Source: Hellea sp. (GTDB taxonomy: Bacteria > Pseudomonadota > Alphaproteobacteria > Caulobacterales > Maricaulaceae). From it: a stretch of 63,157 bases of DNA. The stretch is taken from contig JAHDDC010000003.1 in NCBI GenBank assembly GCA_020629545.1, forward strand, positions 69,377-132,533. Reading direction: 5' to 3'. A program made the position numbers and the translations under genes. Shown one piece after another: positions 16,354-25,351 of the stretch. The first letter of the stretch is position 1. Every line of letters begins with the position of its first letter. A model generated the notes under the pieces. The model did no database searches and had not been told where the DNA came from. It saw only the letters and a list, made by a program, of their open reading frames with translations.

Positions 16354-17040
16354 CTAATTTGGTTCGCTAGGTCGATTTAGGCTGAATAGCGCCCCGGGCA
16401 ACTCGCGAAATTGGCGTAGGACAATGTCCGCACGAAGCCGATCCGCTGGCGTACCCGCATAACCATAACGCATCAATATACATGGCACGCCCGCTGCGCG
16501 GGCGGCTAAAACATCAGGCGCAGCATCTCCAATCATCACAATTTGATTTGATCGTCGATGACCGGCTGATGCGAAAATATGATCAGAAGACGGTTTGGTT
16601 GCAACGTCATCTTGAGAACCGATGATACGGCTAAAATACTGAGTCATCCCGAGGGAATTCAGAAGCTTGCGAGCCAGATAACCGGGCTTGTTTGTACAGA
16701 CAGATAAATCAGCGCCCATGAGTTTCAAGTTGCGAAGTGTGCATAAGACGCCGGGAAACGGCACAGATAATTGAGCGATATCCTCTTCATACAACTTCAA
16801 AAATAGATGCCATAAATCATCAAGTCGTTCCTGACTGATGTTGTGATCAGCACGGAGGCAGGCCTGGCTGATAAGAAATTTGGCGCCAAACCCAACTTGA
16901 CCGCGAGCGGTCGCATAGTGAGTAGGAGGCAGCCCTTCTTCGGCAATAACCAGATTTAAAACCCGTACTAGGTCTGGAGCCGTATCAACAATGGTGCCAT
17001 CGAGATCAAAGCAAATTGAAAGTTTGCGAATATCTCGCAT
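16354..17040 (-). CDS. gph: Phosphoglycolate phosphatase-like HAD hydrolase
   Basis: A 228-residue HAD phosphatase. Motif I is CFDLDGTIVDTAPDL near residue 10, with a helical cap, VCTNKPG as motif II, a Lys in ATKPSSDH, and GDAAPDVLAARAAG as motif IV, the pattern of Gph. Gph dephosphorylates 2-phosphoglycolate from DNA-repair or oxygenation side reactions. ATG 17040 is preceded by AGGAGAGG. It is divergent from glmU, a frequent alphaproteobacterial arrangement, with a 94-bp shared promoter region. Confidence 0.85.
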   Translation of the reverse strand: MRDIRKLSICFDLDGTIVDTAPDLVRVLNLVIAEEGLPPTHYATARGQVGFGAKFLISQACLRADHNISQERLDDLWHLFLKLYEEDIAQLSVPFPGVLCTLRNLKLMGADLSVCTNKPGYLARKLLNSLGMTQYFSRIIGSQDDVATKPSSDHIFASAGHRRSNQIVMIGDAAPDVLAARAAGVPCILMRYGYAGTPADRLRADIVLRQFRELPGALFSLNRPSEPN

Positions 17041-17134
17041 AATTCCCTCTCCTTTTCGGCAATTGAACGTGCCTTATTAAGTTTCATACGGTAAAGCTGT
17101 CACACAAGAGATTCTTTGCCGCAAGGGGGGTCAG

Positions 17135-18478
17135 ATGAAAAAAGCCCGTGCCGCTGTTATTTTAGCAGCTGGAAAAAGTACCCGTATGAAATCATCGCGG
17201 TCGAAAGTCCTGCACGATGTTGGTGGTCGGCCCATGCTGGCATGGGTCAAGGCTTTGGCCGACGACATAGGCGTTTCAAAAATTGTTTGCGTCGTGGGTG
17301 AGGCTAATGACGATGTAAAACACGCGGCCGAGGCGCTTGGCATGGAAATCGCGATTCAAGAACCGCAGCTAGGAACCGGGCACGCTGTGCTATCGGCCAA
17401 AGACAACCTTGAGGGGTTCGAAGGTACCGTCACTGTGCTGTATGCCGATACCCCGCTTATTAGGCCTGAAACGGCTCGGCAAGTATTCGACGTCCTTGAT
17501 GATGGCGCAGACGTTGCTGTTTTGGGATTCGAAGCCGAAGATCCTGGGGCCTATGGGCGTCTTGTGACAGATGGAGACACACTGACCGCCATCGTTGAAG
17601 CTAAAGAAGCAACGTCAGAACAGTTGAACATTAAACTATGCAATAGCGGAGTAATTTCGGCCAAATCATCAGATATGTTTTCAGCATTGTCGCGCGTGAC
17701 GAATGAAAATGCGAAGGGCGAGTATTATTTAACAGACGTTATTGAAATTCTGCGTGGTGATGGCAGACGCCCGGTTGCGGTTATAGGCAATGAAGAAGAG
17801 GTTTTAGGGGTAAATTCTCGAACGGACCTTGCTCTAGCAGAGGCAGCATTCCAAAGCGCAAAAAGATTAGAGGTAATGTCTGAAGGTGTAACTTTGCGAG
17901 ACCCGGACAGTGTCATATTCGCTTTTGATACACAGATTGAAAATGATGTTGAGATTGGCGCGAATGTGGTGTTTGGGCCAGGTGTGATCGTAAGGCGTAA
18001 TAGCATTATACATCCATTTTCCCACCTCGAGGGATGCGAGATCGGAGAGAATGTTAACATAGGACCATTTGCGCGCGTGCGACCGGGTACAATTATGAAA
18101 GACGGAAGTCGTCTCGGAAATTTTGTCGAAACAAAAAAGGCCGTGATCGGCAAGGACAGTAAAGTCAATCATTTGTCCTATATTGGCGATGCTGAGCTTG
18201 GCGAGAATGTTAATGTCGGCGCAGGAACAATTACTTGCAATTATGACGGTTACAACAAGCACAAAACGATCATTGGTGATAATGCATTTGTGGGAACGCA
18301 CTCGTCACTGGTAGCACCTGTGACAATTGGCGAGGGTGCCTTTCTGGGATCTGGCGGCGTAATAACCGCAGATGTTCCCAGTAATGCGCTGGCTTTGGGA
18401 AGGGCTAAGCAAGTGAACAAAGAAGGCTGGGCAAAACGTTATCATGCGGCTCAGCAAAAAAGAAAGAACAAGACCTAA
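17135..18478 (+). CDS. glmU: Bifunctional GlmU: GlcN-1-P acetyltransferase / GlcNAc-1-P uridyltransferase
   Basis: A 447-residue protein with an N-terminal uridyltransferase (LAAGKSTRMKSSRSKVLH at about residues 10-27; LYADTPLI metal site) and a C-terminal left-handed beta-helix of hexapeptide repeats from about residue 250 (IGANVVFGPG, IGENVNIGPF). NFVETKKAVIGKDSKVNHL and AGTITCNYDG hold the acetyl-transfer residues. It makes UDP-GlcNAc, the precursor of peptidoglycan and lipid A. ATG 18480 of rpiA follows the stop by one base, so the two are coupled. Confidence 0.96.
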   Translation: MKKARAAVILAAGKSTRMKSSRSKVLHDVGGRPMLAWVKALADDIGVSKIVCVVGEANDDVKHAAEALGMEIAIQEPQLGTGHAVLSAKDNLEGFEGTVTVLYADTPLIRPETARQVFDVLDDGADVAVLGFEAEDPGAYGRLVTDGDTLTAIVEAKEATSEQLNIKLCNSGVISAKSSDMFSALSRVTNENAKGEYYLTDVIEILRGDGRRPVAVIGNEEEVLGVNSRTDLALAEAAFQSAKRLEVMSEGVTLRDPDSVIFAFDTQIENDVEIGANVVFGPGVIVRRNSIIHPFSHLEGCEIGENVNIGPFARVRPGTIMKDGSRLGNFVETKKAVIGKDSKVNHLSYIGDAELGENVNVGAGTITCNYDGYNKHKTIIGDNAFVGTHSSLVAPVTIGEGAFLGSGGVITADVPSNALALGRAKQVNKEGWAKRYHAAQQKRKNKT

Positions 18479-18479
18479 T

Positions 18480-19184
18480 ATGTCAGAGGCAAAAGAGAAT
18501 GCGGCATTAGCTGCGCTGGACTTCGTAGAGGACGGAATGACCTTGGGGCTCGGCTCAGGATCAACGGCCGAAATTTTTATTGAACATCTCGGAGAAAAAG
18601 TCGCGGGAGGTTTAAAGATCCAAGGTGTTCCAACTTCACAAGCGACTGCCGAATGCGCGAAAGAAAATGGCGTGCCCTTGGTTGACATCGACAAGGTTAG
18701 CAAAATCCACCTAACAATAGATGGTGCGGATGAAGTCGACCCGGTATTTAGTCTTATTAAAGGTGGCGGTGCGTGTCTTTTGCGTGAAAAAATTGTCGCT
18801 CATGCATCGGAGCGTATGATTGTGATTGTCGATAATTCCAAAGTTGTCGAAACGCTAGGTGCATTCCCGCTGCCGGTCGAGGTTGATCCATTTGGTGTCG
18901 CCCTGACAGCCGAAGCCATTTTTGAGGCTTTGCAAAAATCCGGTTGCAAAAATGGGCAAACAGTTTTGCGTCAAGCCAAAGATGGATCAGGGCCTCTCAT
19001 TACGGATGGTGGGCATTATATCGTCGATTGTAAATGCGAGATAATCCCGGATCCGGGCGCAACGGCGCATTTGCTGGAGCAAATCCCAGGTGTGATAGAG
19101 CATGGTTTATTTATTGACCTGTCCAGCATCGTTATCGTCGGCGAAGATGATCACGCCCGCGTGATGGAGTTAAAGCGAGAATAA
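18480..19184 (+). CDS. rpiA: Ribose-5-phosphate isomerase A
   Basis: A 234-residue enzyme that interconverts ribose 5-phosphate and ribulose 5-phosphate. Signatures are GLGSGSTAEIF (about residue 20), DGADEVD with the catalytic Asp, and KGGGACLLREKIV with the catalytic Glu/Lys region. I chose ATG 18480, one base after the glmU stop, rather than the ORF extension to 18444 inside glmU, since RpiA normally begins shortly before the first helix. It sits between glmU and gor with one to two bases between genes, so these three form one operon. Confidence 0.95.
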   Translation: MSEAKENAALAALDFVEDGMTLGLGSGSTAEIFIEHLGEKVAGGLKIQGVPTSQATAECAKENGVPLVDIDKVSKIHLTIDGADEVDPVFSLIKGGGACLLREKIVAHASERMIVIVDNSKVVETLGAFPLPVEVDPFGVALTAEAIFEALQKSGCKNGQTVLRQAKDGSGPLITDGGHYIVDCKCEIIPDPGATAHLLEQIPGVIEHGLFIDLSSIVIVGEDDHARVMELKRE

Positions 19185-19185
19185 A

Positions 19186-20529
19186 ATGCCCGATTATGAT
19201 TTTGACCTATTTGTTATTGGCGCCGGAAGCGGCGGGGTTCGTGCCGGGCGAATGGTGGCGCAACTTGGAAAAAGAGTTGCCGTTGCTGAAGAAAGCCGCC
19301 CTGGAGGGACTTGCGTTGTTCGAGGCTGCGTTCCTAAGAAGTATCTCGTTTACGGTGCTGAGTATGGGGCTGCTATTGAGGCATCTAAGAAATACGGCTG
19401 GGAGACCGATAACGCCAAGTTTGATTGGCCGACACTTCGCGACGCAATACAGAACGAAGTGTCTCGACTATCAGCTATCTACGCAAATATTTTAGAGAAA
19501 AATGGTGCGACCTTGTTTACGGAGCGTGCTGAGATAGCGGATAAACACTCAATTCGACTAGCTTCGGGGAAAATGGTTACGGCGGAAACCATTTTGATTG
19601 CTGTCGGCGGTCGCCCTTACATCCCGGAAATCAAGGGCGCTGAATACGCCATTATGTCAGATGACGCGTTTCTATTGGAAAAGCTCCCTGAGAAAGCAGT
19701 TATCATCGGTGGTGGATATATAGCCTCAGAATTTGCGGGTATTTTTGCGGGACTTGGTGTTAGGACTACCCAAGTTTATCGCGGCGATAAATTGCTCAGG
19801 GGCTTTGATGACGACGTCAGAAAACTTGTGACGGATCAACAAAATCTAGTTGGGATTGATGTTAAGCTGGGCGCGTCGCCCATTGAAATTAAAAAATCCG
19901 CTGGCGGGCTGATTGTAAGTTTTGATGATGGGTCAAAAATCGGAACAGAATGTGTGTTTATGGCCACTGGGCGCAAGCCTTATACGTCAACACTTGGACT
20001 GGAAAACGCCGGTATAGAGGTAGATAAAAACGGTGCCATTATTGTAGATGAGTATTCTCGCACTCATGCCAAAAATATTTATGCCGTTGGGGATGTAACT
20101 AATCGCGTAAATCTTACTCCTGTCGCCATTCGCGAAGCTATGGCATTTGTTGATACGGTTTATAAAGATACACCGCGCGGCTATGATCATAGCGATATTG
20201 CAAGCGCTGTGTTTACGCGTCCGCCTGTCGGAACCGTTGGATTAACGGAAGCGCAGGCTCGCGAAAAGTTTGGTGATGATATCAAAATTTATACGACCAA
20301 CTTCCGGCCTATGAAAAACATAATTGCCGGTAAAGATCAGAGATGTCTGATGAAACTTATCACTGAAGGCAAAAATGAACGTGTGATCGGTATACATCTT
20401 GTCGGGGATGATACGCCCGAAATCATTCAAGCCTTGGGCATCACAATAAAGGGCGGCCTAACAAAGGCTGACTTTGACGCCACTTGTGCGGTTCATCCAA
20501 CCCTCGCCGAAGAGATTGTTACGCTTTAA
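19186..20529 (+). CDS. gor: Glutathione-disulfide reductase
   Basis: A 447-residue flavin disulfide reductase. The redox pair is in GGTCVVRGCVPKKY (about residues 42-55), the FAD site is GAGSGGVRAGR, the NADPH site is IIGGGYIASEFAGIF, and the C-terminal catalytic His-Pro-Thr is in CAVHPTLAEE. The VxxGCVPKK form and the lack of a lipoamide-specific tail indicate glutathione rather than lipoamide or mercury. It ends flush against the convergent lipoprotein gene, with no bases between stops. It maintains reduced glutathione in the cytosol. Confidence 0.93.
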   Translation: MPDYDFDLFVIGAGSGGVRAGRMVAQLGKRVAVAEESRPGGTCVVRGCVPKKYLVYGAEYGAAIEASKKYGWETDNAKFDWPTLRDAIQNEVSRLSAIYANILEKNGATLFTERAEIADKHSIRLASGKMVTAETILIAVGGRPYIPEIKGAEYAIMSDDAFLLEKLPEKAVIIGGGYIASEFAGIFAGLGVRTTQVYRGDKLLRGFDDDVRKLVTDQQNLVGIDVKLGASPIEIKKSAGGLIVSFDDGSKIGTECVFMATGRKPYTSTLGLENAGIEVDKNGAIIVDEYSRTHAKNIYAVGDVTNRVNLTPVAIREAMAFVDTVYKDTPRGYDHSDIASAVFTRPPVGTVGLTEAQAREKFGDDIKIYTTNFRPMKNIIAGKDQRCLMKLITEGKNERVIGIHLVGDDTPEIIQALGITIKGGLTKADFDATCAVHPTLAEEIVTL

Positions 20530-21807
20530 TTACTCTGTTGCGACAATAAATAGTCCGCGATTGATATCGCTGATTACAATATTTCCGCTTGGAAAAAACG
20601 GGTAGACGCTCCAAGCCCCATCAAAACCAGATTCGTTATCCTCCGGATAGGTATCGAAAAACCTAACCTGATTCAGCGTATCAGTCTCAAGATTGCCAAA
20701 TTCCAGAATTTGTAAGCCTGATCGATAGTTAGCTTGATAAAGCTCATTGCCAACAACATACATATTATGATCGATCGAATTACTGATCCCTTGATGCGTA
20801 TATAGATATTGCGGATTGTCCAGATCGCGCACATCGAGGACTATAGTGCTGGTGCGGACGCCGCGATCCCGTTCGTCTAGTTCATCGCCAACGAATAAAA
20901 ATGACTCTGTCTCGTCCAGCCAGCCTTGATGTGTATATCCAAAATTAGGATAAACAACTGTTGAAATTCCGGCCGCAGCGGACTTGTCACTCACATCAGC
21001 AATACTGACAGCATCTTCATTGGAGCCAAAACAAATTTCTTTGCCTGAGTAGTCAGCGTCTGGACCATTATAGTTCACACAGATGGCATCATGAGTGTAA
21101 CCGTCATCGCCAAAACACCCAGAAAATGTCGGCGCGGCCGGCGTTGATAAATCGACCATATGCAGGCCGCGATCGCAGGTATTGCTTCCAACGATATAGC
21201 CAAAGCCGCTTTGCTCATTGACTACCATATTGTGAGAGCTGGTGACTTGGTCATAAATGAAATCTGGAAAAAATTCTCGATTGTCTGAAATGTCCCGTAA
21301 TCGCGTAAGGTCGATGACTTGCATGCCATGCGAGCCCGCATTATCGGCTACAACATAGGCATGGTTTTGATAAACTTTTATATCCCTCCAAGATGAGGAC
21401 GCGGTTTGTGTGCCCATTTTGCCAACCAGAACAGGATTTTCTGGATCAGATATTCGGACAAATGAAACGCCATTATCCAGCCCCATTAAGACGTATTCGG
21501 TGCCGTCCGACGGATCTGTCCATCCCCAGATATCATTGCCACTTGATGCATTAAAATCGGCTAAATCAATCCGCTTATGGAGTTTCATTCCGCTACAGGC
21601 GAATCCAGCGGCCTCACCATTAACGCAAAGCGCTGGCCCGACCGTATCTTGAGACGGGGGTGGTGGTGGCGGCGGAGGAGGAGGAGGAGGAGGTGGTGGT
21701 GGTAAAGTTCCAACAGGCGGTTGTGTAGGCGAAACAGGTGATCCGCTGCCCCCGCAAGCTGATAACAGTAGCAGTGAGACTAAGACCGGAGTAAGAATGT
21801 TTTTCAT
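20530..21807 (-). CDS. LVIVD / choice-of-anchor-B type lipoprotein with polyproline linker
   Basis: A 425-residue exported lipoprotein. The signal peptide ends in the lipobox LSAC (lipidated Cys at about residue 18). Sixteen consecutive prolines (DNA 21655-21702) then form a rigid spacer. The body is a beta-propeller-like series of LVIVD-type repeats (VSFVRISDPENPVLVG, MQVIDLTRLRD, VDLSTPAAPTFSG), as in choice-of-anchor-B proteins. It probably projects from the outer membrane. No catalytic residues are recognisable; substrate binding or scaffolding is possible. It is convergent with gor and in the same direction as, but 60 bp upstream-separated from, tdk. Confidence 0.8.
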   Translation of the reverse strand: MKNILTPVLVSLLLLSACGGSGSPVSPTQPPVGTLPPPPPPPPPPPPPPPPSQDTVGPALCVNGEAAGFACSGMKLHKRIDLADFNASSGNDIWGWTDPSDGTEYVLMGLDNGVSFVRISDPENPVLVGKMGTQTASSSWRDIKVYQNHAYVVADNAGSHGMQVIDLTRLRDISDNREFFPDFIYDQVTSSHNMVVNEQSGFGYIVGSNTCDRGLHMVDLSTPAAPTFSGCFGDDGYTHDAICVNYNGPDADYSGKEICFGSNEDAVSIADVSDKSAAAGISTVVYPNFGYTHQGWLDETESFLFVGDELDERDRGVRTSTIVLDVRDLDNPQYLYTHQGISNSIDHNMYVVGNELYQANYRSGLQILEFGNLETDTLNQVRFFDTYPEDNESGFDGAWSVYPFFPSGNIVISDINRGLFIVATE

Positions 21808-21867
21808 GAATTGACTCTATCTCGATAAATAAGAACTTCAATTCATAATTTGCTTTTTTACATGACC

Positions 21868-22458
21868 CTATGTCGTTCTAGAAACTTGATATTTTCGCCA
21901 ATGTTGTCGGCAAAGGCTTATATATCTATCATTTCCGCCGATTTCGATTTGCGCGCCATCGGTTACCGGTAGGCCCGCTTCATTGGTCCTAAGATTCATC
22001 GTTGCTTTGCGTCCGCACCAACACAGCGTTTTAATCTCTCGGATGTTGTCTGCAATCCCCAGAAGAGCGGCGCTTCCTTCAAATAGTTGACCTTTAAAAT
22101 CGGTTCTAAGTCCGTAACAAATCACAGGAACGGACAATCGATCGGCTATGGCGGCCAATTGCCATACTTGATCATGGGTCATGAACTGAGCCTCATCAAC
22201 AAAAACGCAATTGATGTCGTGTTGTTGCGCGTGATTGCCAATATATTGTTCCAAGTTTTCTTCTGGCTCAAAGGTGATAGCCTTTTGTTTAATGCCTATC
22301 CGTGAAACGATTTCACCGTCGTCGGAATCTCGATTATCTATGGCGGGTTTTAGCAGTAATACCGACATCCCTCTTTCGGTATAATTATGGGCAGCTTGCA
22401 GCAGAATTGTAGATTTTCCAGCATTCATCGCGCCAAAATGGAAATATAACTTAGCCAT
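21868..22458 (-). CDS. tdk: Thymidine kinase
   Basis: A 196-residue type II thymidine kinase that phosphorylates thymidine for salvage. The P-loop is GAMNAGKST near residue 8, the Mg site FVDEAQF near residue 85, and the zinc lasso cysteines are in CWCGRKA and near the end in SLCRQHW. Length is normal for the family. It is divergent from ffh, with 211 bp between start codons carrying the predicted ffh promoter. Confidence 0.94.
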   Translation of the reverse strand: MAKLYFHFGAMNAGKSTILLQAAHNYTERGMSVLLLKPAIDNRDSDDGEIVSRIGIKQKAITFEPEENLEQYIGNHAQQHDINCVFVDEAQFMTHDQVWQLAAIADRLSVPVICYGLRTDFKGQLFEGSAALLGIADNIREIKTLCWCGRKATMNLRTNEAGLPVTDGAQIEIGGNDRYISLCRQHWRKYQVSRTT

Positions 22459-22501
22459 GAAGCGGAGCTAGCAGAGCGTCCGATGAGTCGCTAGGTTTTG
22501 T

Positions 22502-22530
22502 TTGACATAGTTGGGAATTGCTCTTAATAG
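22502..22530 (+). promoter_or_regulatory. Predicted sigma-70 promoter of ffh-rpsP
   Basis: A consensus -35 TTGACA (22502-22507), a 17-bp spacer and a -10-like TAATAG (22525-22530). It lies about 140 bp upstream of the ffh start, in the tdk/ffh divergent gap. The -35 is perfect and the spacing optimal; the -10 is weak. Confidence 0.5.
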
Positions 22531-22669
22531 CCCTTCAAATTTCCGCGCAAATGATGATTTGCGCTCTGACCTGTGCGATCCCGTGTTTACGGATGATGCA
22601 GGCGGGGTACCTTGGTCGATGAGAACATCCACCGGGGTTGTCGTCGTATTGTGTTTGAAGGGACGGATT

Positions 22670-24262
22670 GTGTTTGAAGCCTTAGGCGATAAACTTGGTA
22701 ATGTATTTGACGGCTTAACGGGTCGCGGCAGCCTGTCTGAGAAAGACGTTACAACGGCGATGCGCGAAATCCGCATTGCCTTGCTGGAAGCTGATGTCGC
22801 TTTGCCGGTTGTCAAAGACTTTATTGCATCGATCAAAGAAGAAGCCGTTGGCGAGAAAGTTATAAAGTCCATCAAGCCGGGACAACAAATCGTCAAAATT
22901 GTTCATGATGGCTTAGTACAGATGCTGGGCGGCGTTATTGGGGAAGACGAAGACGCGCAGAGAGAAGCGGCCTATGCTTCAGAACTTGTTTTAGCGGGGC
23001 GCCCGCCGGTTGCTATTTTGATGGCGGGTCTGCAAGGCTCGGGTAAGACGACGACAACCGGCAAGATCGCAAAATTTCTAAAAGAACGTGGCAAGAAAAA
23101 AGTCCTATTGGCTTCTTTGGATACGAATCGTCCTGCCGCTATGGAACAGCTGGAAATTTTGGCTGATCAAGTTGGCGTAGGGTTTCTTCCGATTGTTAAA
23201 GGTCAGACGGCGCGACAAATTGCTGAACGCGCAATGGAACAGGGTAAACTCGGGGGATTTGATGTTGTTTTCCTCGATACAGCTGGCCGTACGACTATTG
23301 ATGACGCGCTGATGGCAGAAGTTGAGGATATCGCCAAAGCGACTAATCCCATTGAAACCTTATTGGTTGCTGATGCGCTGACAGGCCAAGATGCAGTAGA
23401 AACAGCCAAACGTTTCCACGCACAATTGCCGTTGACGGGTTTAGTCCTAACGCGGATTGATGGCGATGGCCGCGGCGGTGCAGCCCTTTCAATGCGGGCT
23501 GTAACCGGACTACCTATTAAATTCTTGGGAACAGGAGAAAAGCTCGACGCGCTCGAAGCTTTTGATGCACAACGTCTGGCTGGACGAATTCTGGGTCAAG
23601 GCGACGTCGTTTCCTTGGTTGAAAAAGCCGCAGAAGTCATCGATCAAAAAGAAGCCGAAAAAATTGCCAAGAAGATGGAAAAGGGCAAGTTTGACCTTGA
23701 TGATCTTGGGAAACAGCTTGGCCAGATGCAGAAAATGGGTGGTCTTGGCGGACTGATGAAAATGATGCCCGGTATGGGTAAAATGAAAAAACAGATGGAC
23801 CAAATGGGTGGTCTTGATGACAGGCTGCTCAAACAACAACAAGCCATTATCCTTTCGATGACCCCAGCCGAGCGGAAAAACCCGGCTTTGTTGAAAGCGT
23901 CTCGAAAGAAAAGAATTGCTGCCGGATCAGGTATGAGCGTCCAAGAAGTGAACAAGCTTTTGAAAATGCATCGCCAGATGAGCGATATGATGAAAAAAAT
24001 GGGCAAGAAAGGCATGGCAGGCATGATGAGCCAAATGATGGGCGGCATGCCAGGTATGCCAAAAGGTATGAGCGGGAATAACATGCCAGGCCCCGGCGAT
24101 ATAGATCCGGCCATGCTGGAGCAGTTGAAAGAACAAATGGGTAAAGGCGGTCTTGGTGGTCCAGGCGGTCTTCCTACTCGATTACCGGGTCTGGGCGGAG
24201 GCAAACTCCCAGGACTTGGCGGCGGGTTACCGGGTCTTGGTGGTCCAAAAAAGAAAAAATAA
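22670..24262 (+). CDS. ffh: Signal recognition particle protein Ffh
   Basis: A 530-residue SRP GTPase. The N domain begins VFEALGDKLGNVFDGLTGRG; the G domain has GLQGSGKTTTTGKIA (about residues 115-130), DTAGR, and TRIDGDGRGG. The methionine-rich M domain binds signal peptides and 4.5S RNA. GTG 22670 is chosen because Ffh proteins start with this FEALGDKL segment; the ORF extension to 22511 reads through the promoter region. The C-terminal tail after the M domain is a long Gly-Pro-Met-rich extension (PGLGGG repeats), longer than in E. coli Ffh (453 residues). rpsP follows 31 bp downstream. Confidence 0.95.
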   Translation: MFEALGDKLGNVFDGLTGRGSLSEKDVTTAMREIRIALLEADVALPVVKDFIASIKEEAVGEKVIKSIKPGQQIVKIVHDGLVQMLGGVIGEDEDAQREAAYASELVLAGRPPVAILMAGLQGSGKTTTTGKIAKFLKERGKKKVLLASLDTNRPAAMEQLEILADQVGVGFLPIVKGQTARQIAERAMEQGKLGGFDVVFLDTAGRTTIDDALMAEVEDIAKATNPIETLLVADALTGQDAVETAKRFHAQLPLTGLVLTRIDGDGRGGAALSMRAVTGLPIKFLGTGEKLDALEAFDAQRLAGRILGQGDVVSLVEKAAEVIDQKEAEKIAKKMEKGKFDLDDLGKQLGQMQKMGGLGGLMKMMPGMGKMKKQMDQMGGLDDRLLKQQQAIILSMTPAERKNPALLKASRKKRIAAGSGMSVQEVNKLLKMHRQMSDMMKKMGKKGMAGMMSQMMGGMPGMPKGMSGNNMPGPGDIDPAMLEQLKEQMGKGGLGGPGGLPTRLPGLGGGKLPGLGGGLPGLGGPKKKK

Positions 24263-24293
24263 TTTGAACGTCTGAATGTAAAAGGAAAATATC

Positions 24294-24797
24294 ATGGCAC
24301 TCAAACTTAGATTGGCCCGTCACGGCGCCAAAAAACGTCCTTACTATCGTATCGTTGTCGCTGACAGCCGCGCTCCGCGTGATGGCCGTTTCATCGATCG
24401 CGTCGGGTCTTATAACCCAATGCTACCGAAAGATAGCGACGAACGCGTAAAACTTGATGCGGACAAGGTCAAAGAATGGCTTGGAAAAGGCGCGCGGCCG
24501 ACTGACCGCGTTGCCCGTTTCCTAAGTCAGGCCGGACTTTGGGAGTGGAAGCCAGGCAATAATCCTAACAAAGGTAAGCCGGGTGCCAAAGCTCTTCAAT
24601 TGATCGAAGAAAAGAAAGAACGCGAAGAGGCCCGCAAGGTTGCCGAAGCCGAAGCGCGCGAAGCGGCAGAAGAAGCGGCCAAGGCGGCAGAAGAAGCTGC
24701 TAAGCAAGCTGAAGCTGAAGCGGCAGAAGCTCCGGCAGAAGAAGCGCCAGCGGCGGAAGCTCCAGCTGAAGATGCGCCAAAAGGCGAAGAGGAATAG
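24294..24797 (+). CDS. rpsP: 30S ribosomal protein S16 with Ala/Glu-rich tail
   Basis: A 167-residue S16. The conserved core (about residues 1-85: [32 protein letters not shown]) is normal, and residues about 100-167 form a low-complexity charged helix of Glu-Ala repeats ending in an acidic tail. Tails on S16 are common in alphaproteobacteria, but this one nearly doubles the protein. The usual rpsP partners rimM, trmD and rplS are not next to it; instead a strong terminator follows. Confidence 0.95.
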   Translation: MALKLRLARHGAKKRPYYRIVVADSRAPRDGRFIDRVGSYNPMLPKDSDERVKLDADKVKEWLGKGARPTDRVARFLSQAGLWEWKPGNNPNKGKPGAKALQLIEEKKEREEARKVAEAEAREAAEEAAKAAEEAAKQAEAEAAEAPAEEAPAAEAPAEDAPKGEEE

Positions 24798-24822
24798 GCT
24801 GCAATTTGCCTGAATTTGCTCA

Positions 24823-24849
24823 GCCTCTGCCATTGGCAGAGGCTTTTTT
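24823..24849 (+). terminator. Rho-independent terminator after rpsP
   Basis: A perfect 9-bp stem GCCTCTGCC / GGCAGAGGC with an ATT loop, followed by six T. It ends the ffh-rpsP transcript, confirming that rimM-trmD-rplS are not in this operon. Confidence 0.92.
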
Positions 24850-24988
24850 ATATGCCATAGGGCAAACTCGATAATGACCAGACGATCGGTCACGCGTGCA
24901 GAAGTGCCAAGTGAGTTTAAGTTTATTCAATGTCGAATTTTTAACCGGGTGATCCAACGATGCCCTCAAAGACATTGAAAGGTAATTT

Positions 24989-25210
24989 ATGTCTGACTCT
25001 AAAACAGGAACCGTAAAGTTCTTTAATACCACTAAAGGATTTGGTTTCATTCAGCCTGAAGACGGTGGCAGTGATGTATTCGTACACGTTACCGCCCTTG
25101 AAAAATGCGGTCTAAGCACAATTAATGAAGGCGACAAAGTTCAGTTCACAACAGCTGTCAGTGAGCGCACTGGTAAAGTTGCCGTTGATACAATTTCTAT
25201 GGGCGAGTAG
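24989..25210 (+). CDS. Cold-shock domain protein (CspA family)
   Basis: A 73-residue single cold-shock domain. RNP1 is KGFGFIQP and RNP2 is VFVHVTAL, on the five-strand OB-fold, which binds single-stranded RNA. Length and sequence match CspA-type proteins; it is not a double-domain alphaproteobacterial Csp. It has a 139-bp leader after the rpsP terminator, long enough for temperature-dependent structure, and its own terminator. Confidence 0.94.
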   Translation: MSDSKTGTVKFFNTTKGFGFIQPEDGGSDVFVHVTALEKCGLSTINEGDKVQFTTAVSERTGKVAVDTISMGE

Positions 25211-25231
25211 TCCAAGTAGAATACTCTATTG

Positions 25232-25258
25232 GCCGGGGCTTTGACCTCGGCTTTTTTT
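25232..25258 (+). terminator. Rho-independent terminator after the cold-shock gene
   Basis: Stem GCCGGGG / CCTCGGC (7 bp, one G-T pair), loop CTTTGA, then seven T, 21 bp after the stop. Confidence 0.88.
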
Positions 25259-25351
25259 ATGGCTGAAACGAATATTCGCCTTTAGGCAGCATATTCTAAA
25301 TTTCGCTCTTAAGGACATGGTTAACACAACGAATCTCTCATGGAGTTAATC

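Noticed and set aside
21655..21702. Triplet microsatellite in GGN units
   Set aside because: It is in frame and encodes the polyproline linker of the lipoprotein; mixed codons show it is kept as protein.
22524..22538. CtrA box in the ffh promoter (TTAA-N7-TCAA)
   Set aside because: One base differs from the full site and it overlaps the -10; weaker than the two exact boxes reported.
22511..22669. N-terminal extension of Ffh
   Set aside because: The extra 53 residues do not resemble any Ffh and overlap the promoter region; GTG 22670 matches the family start.
22540..22669. 4.5S SRP RNA gene next to ffh
   Set aside because: The conserved apical GGAA/GCAG hairpin of SRP RNA is not present in the gap.
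23644..24204. Long antisense ORF inside ffh
   Set aside because: A shadow of the Met/Gly/Pro-rich M domain and tail; no ribosome-binding site and improbable composition.
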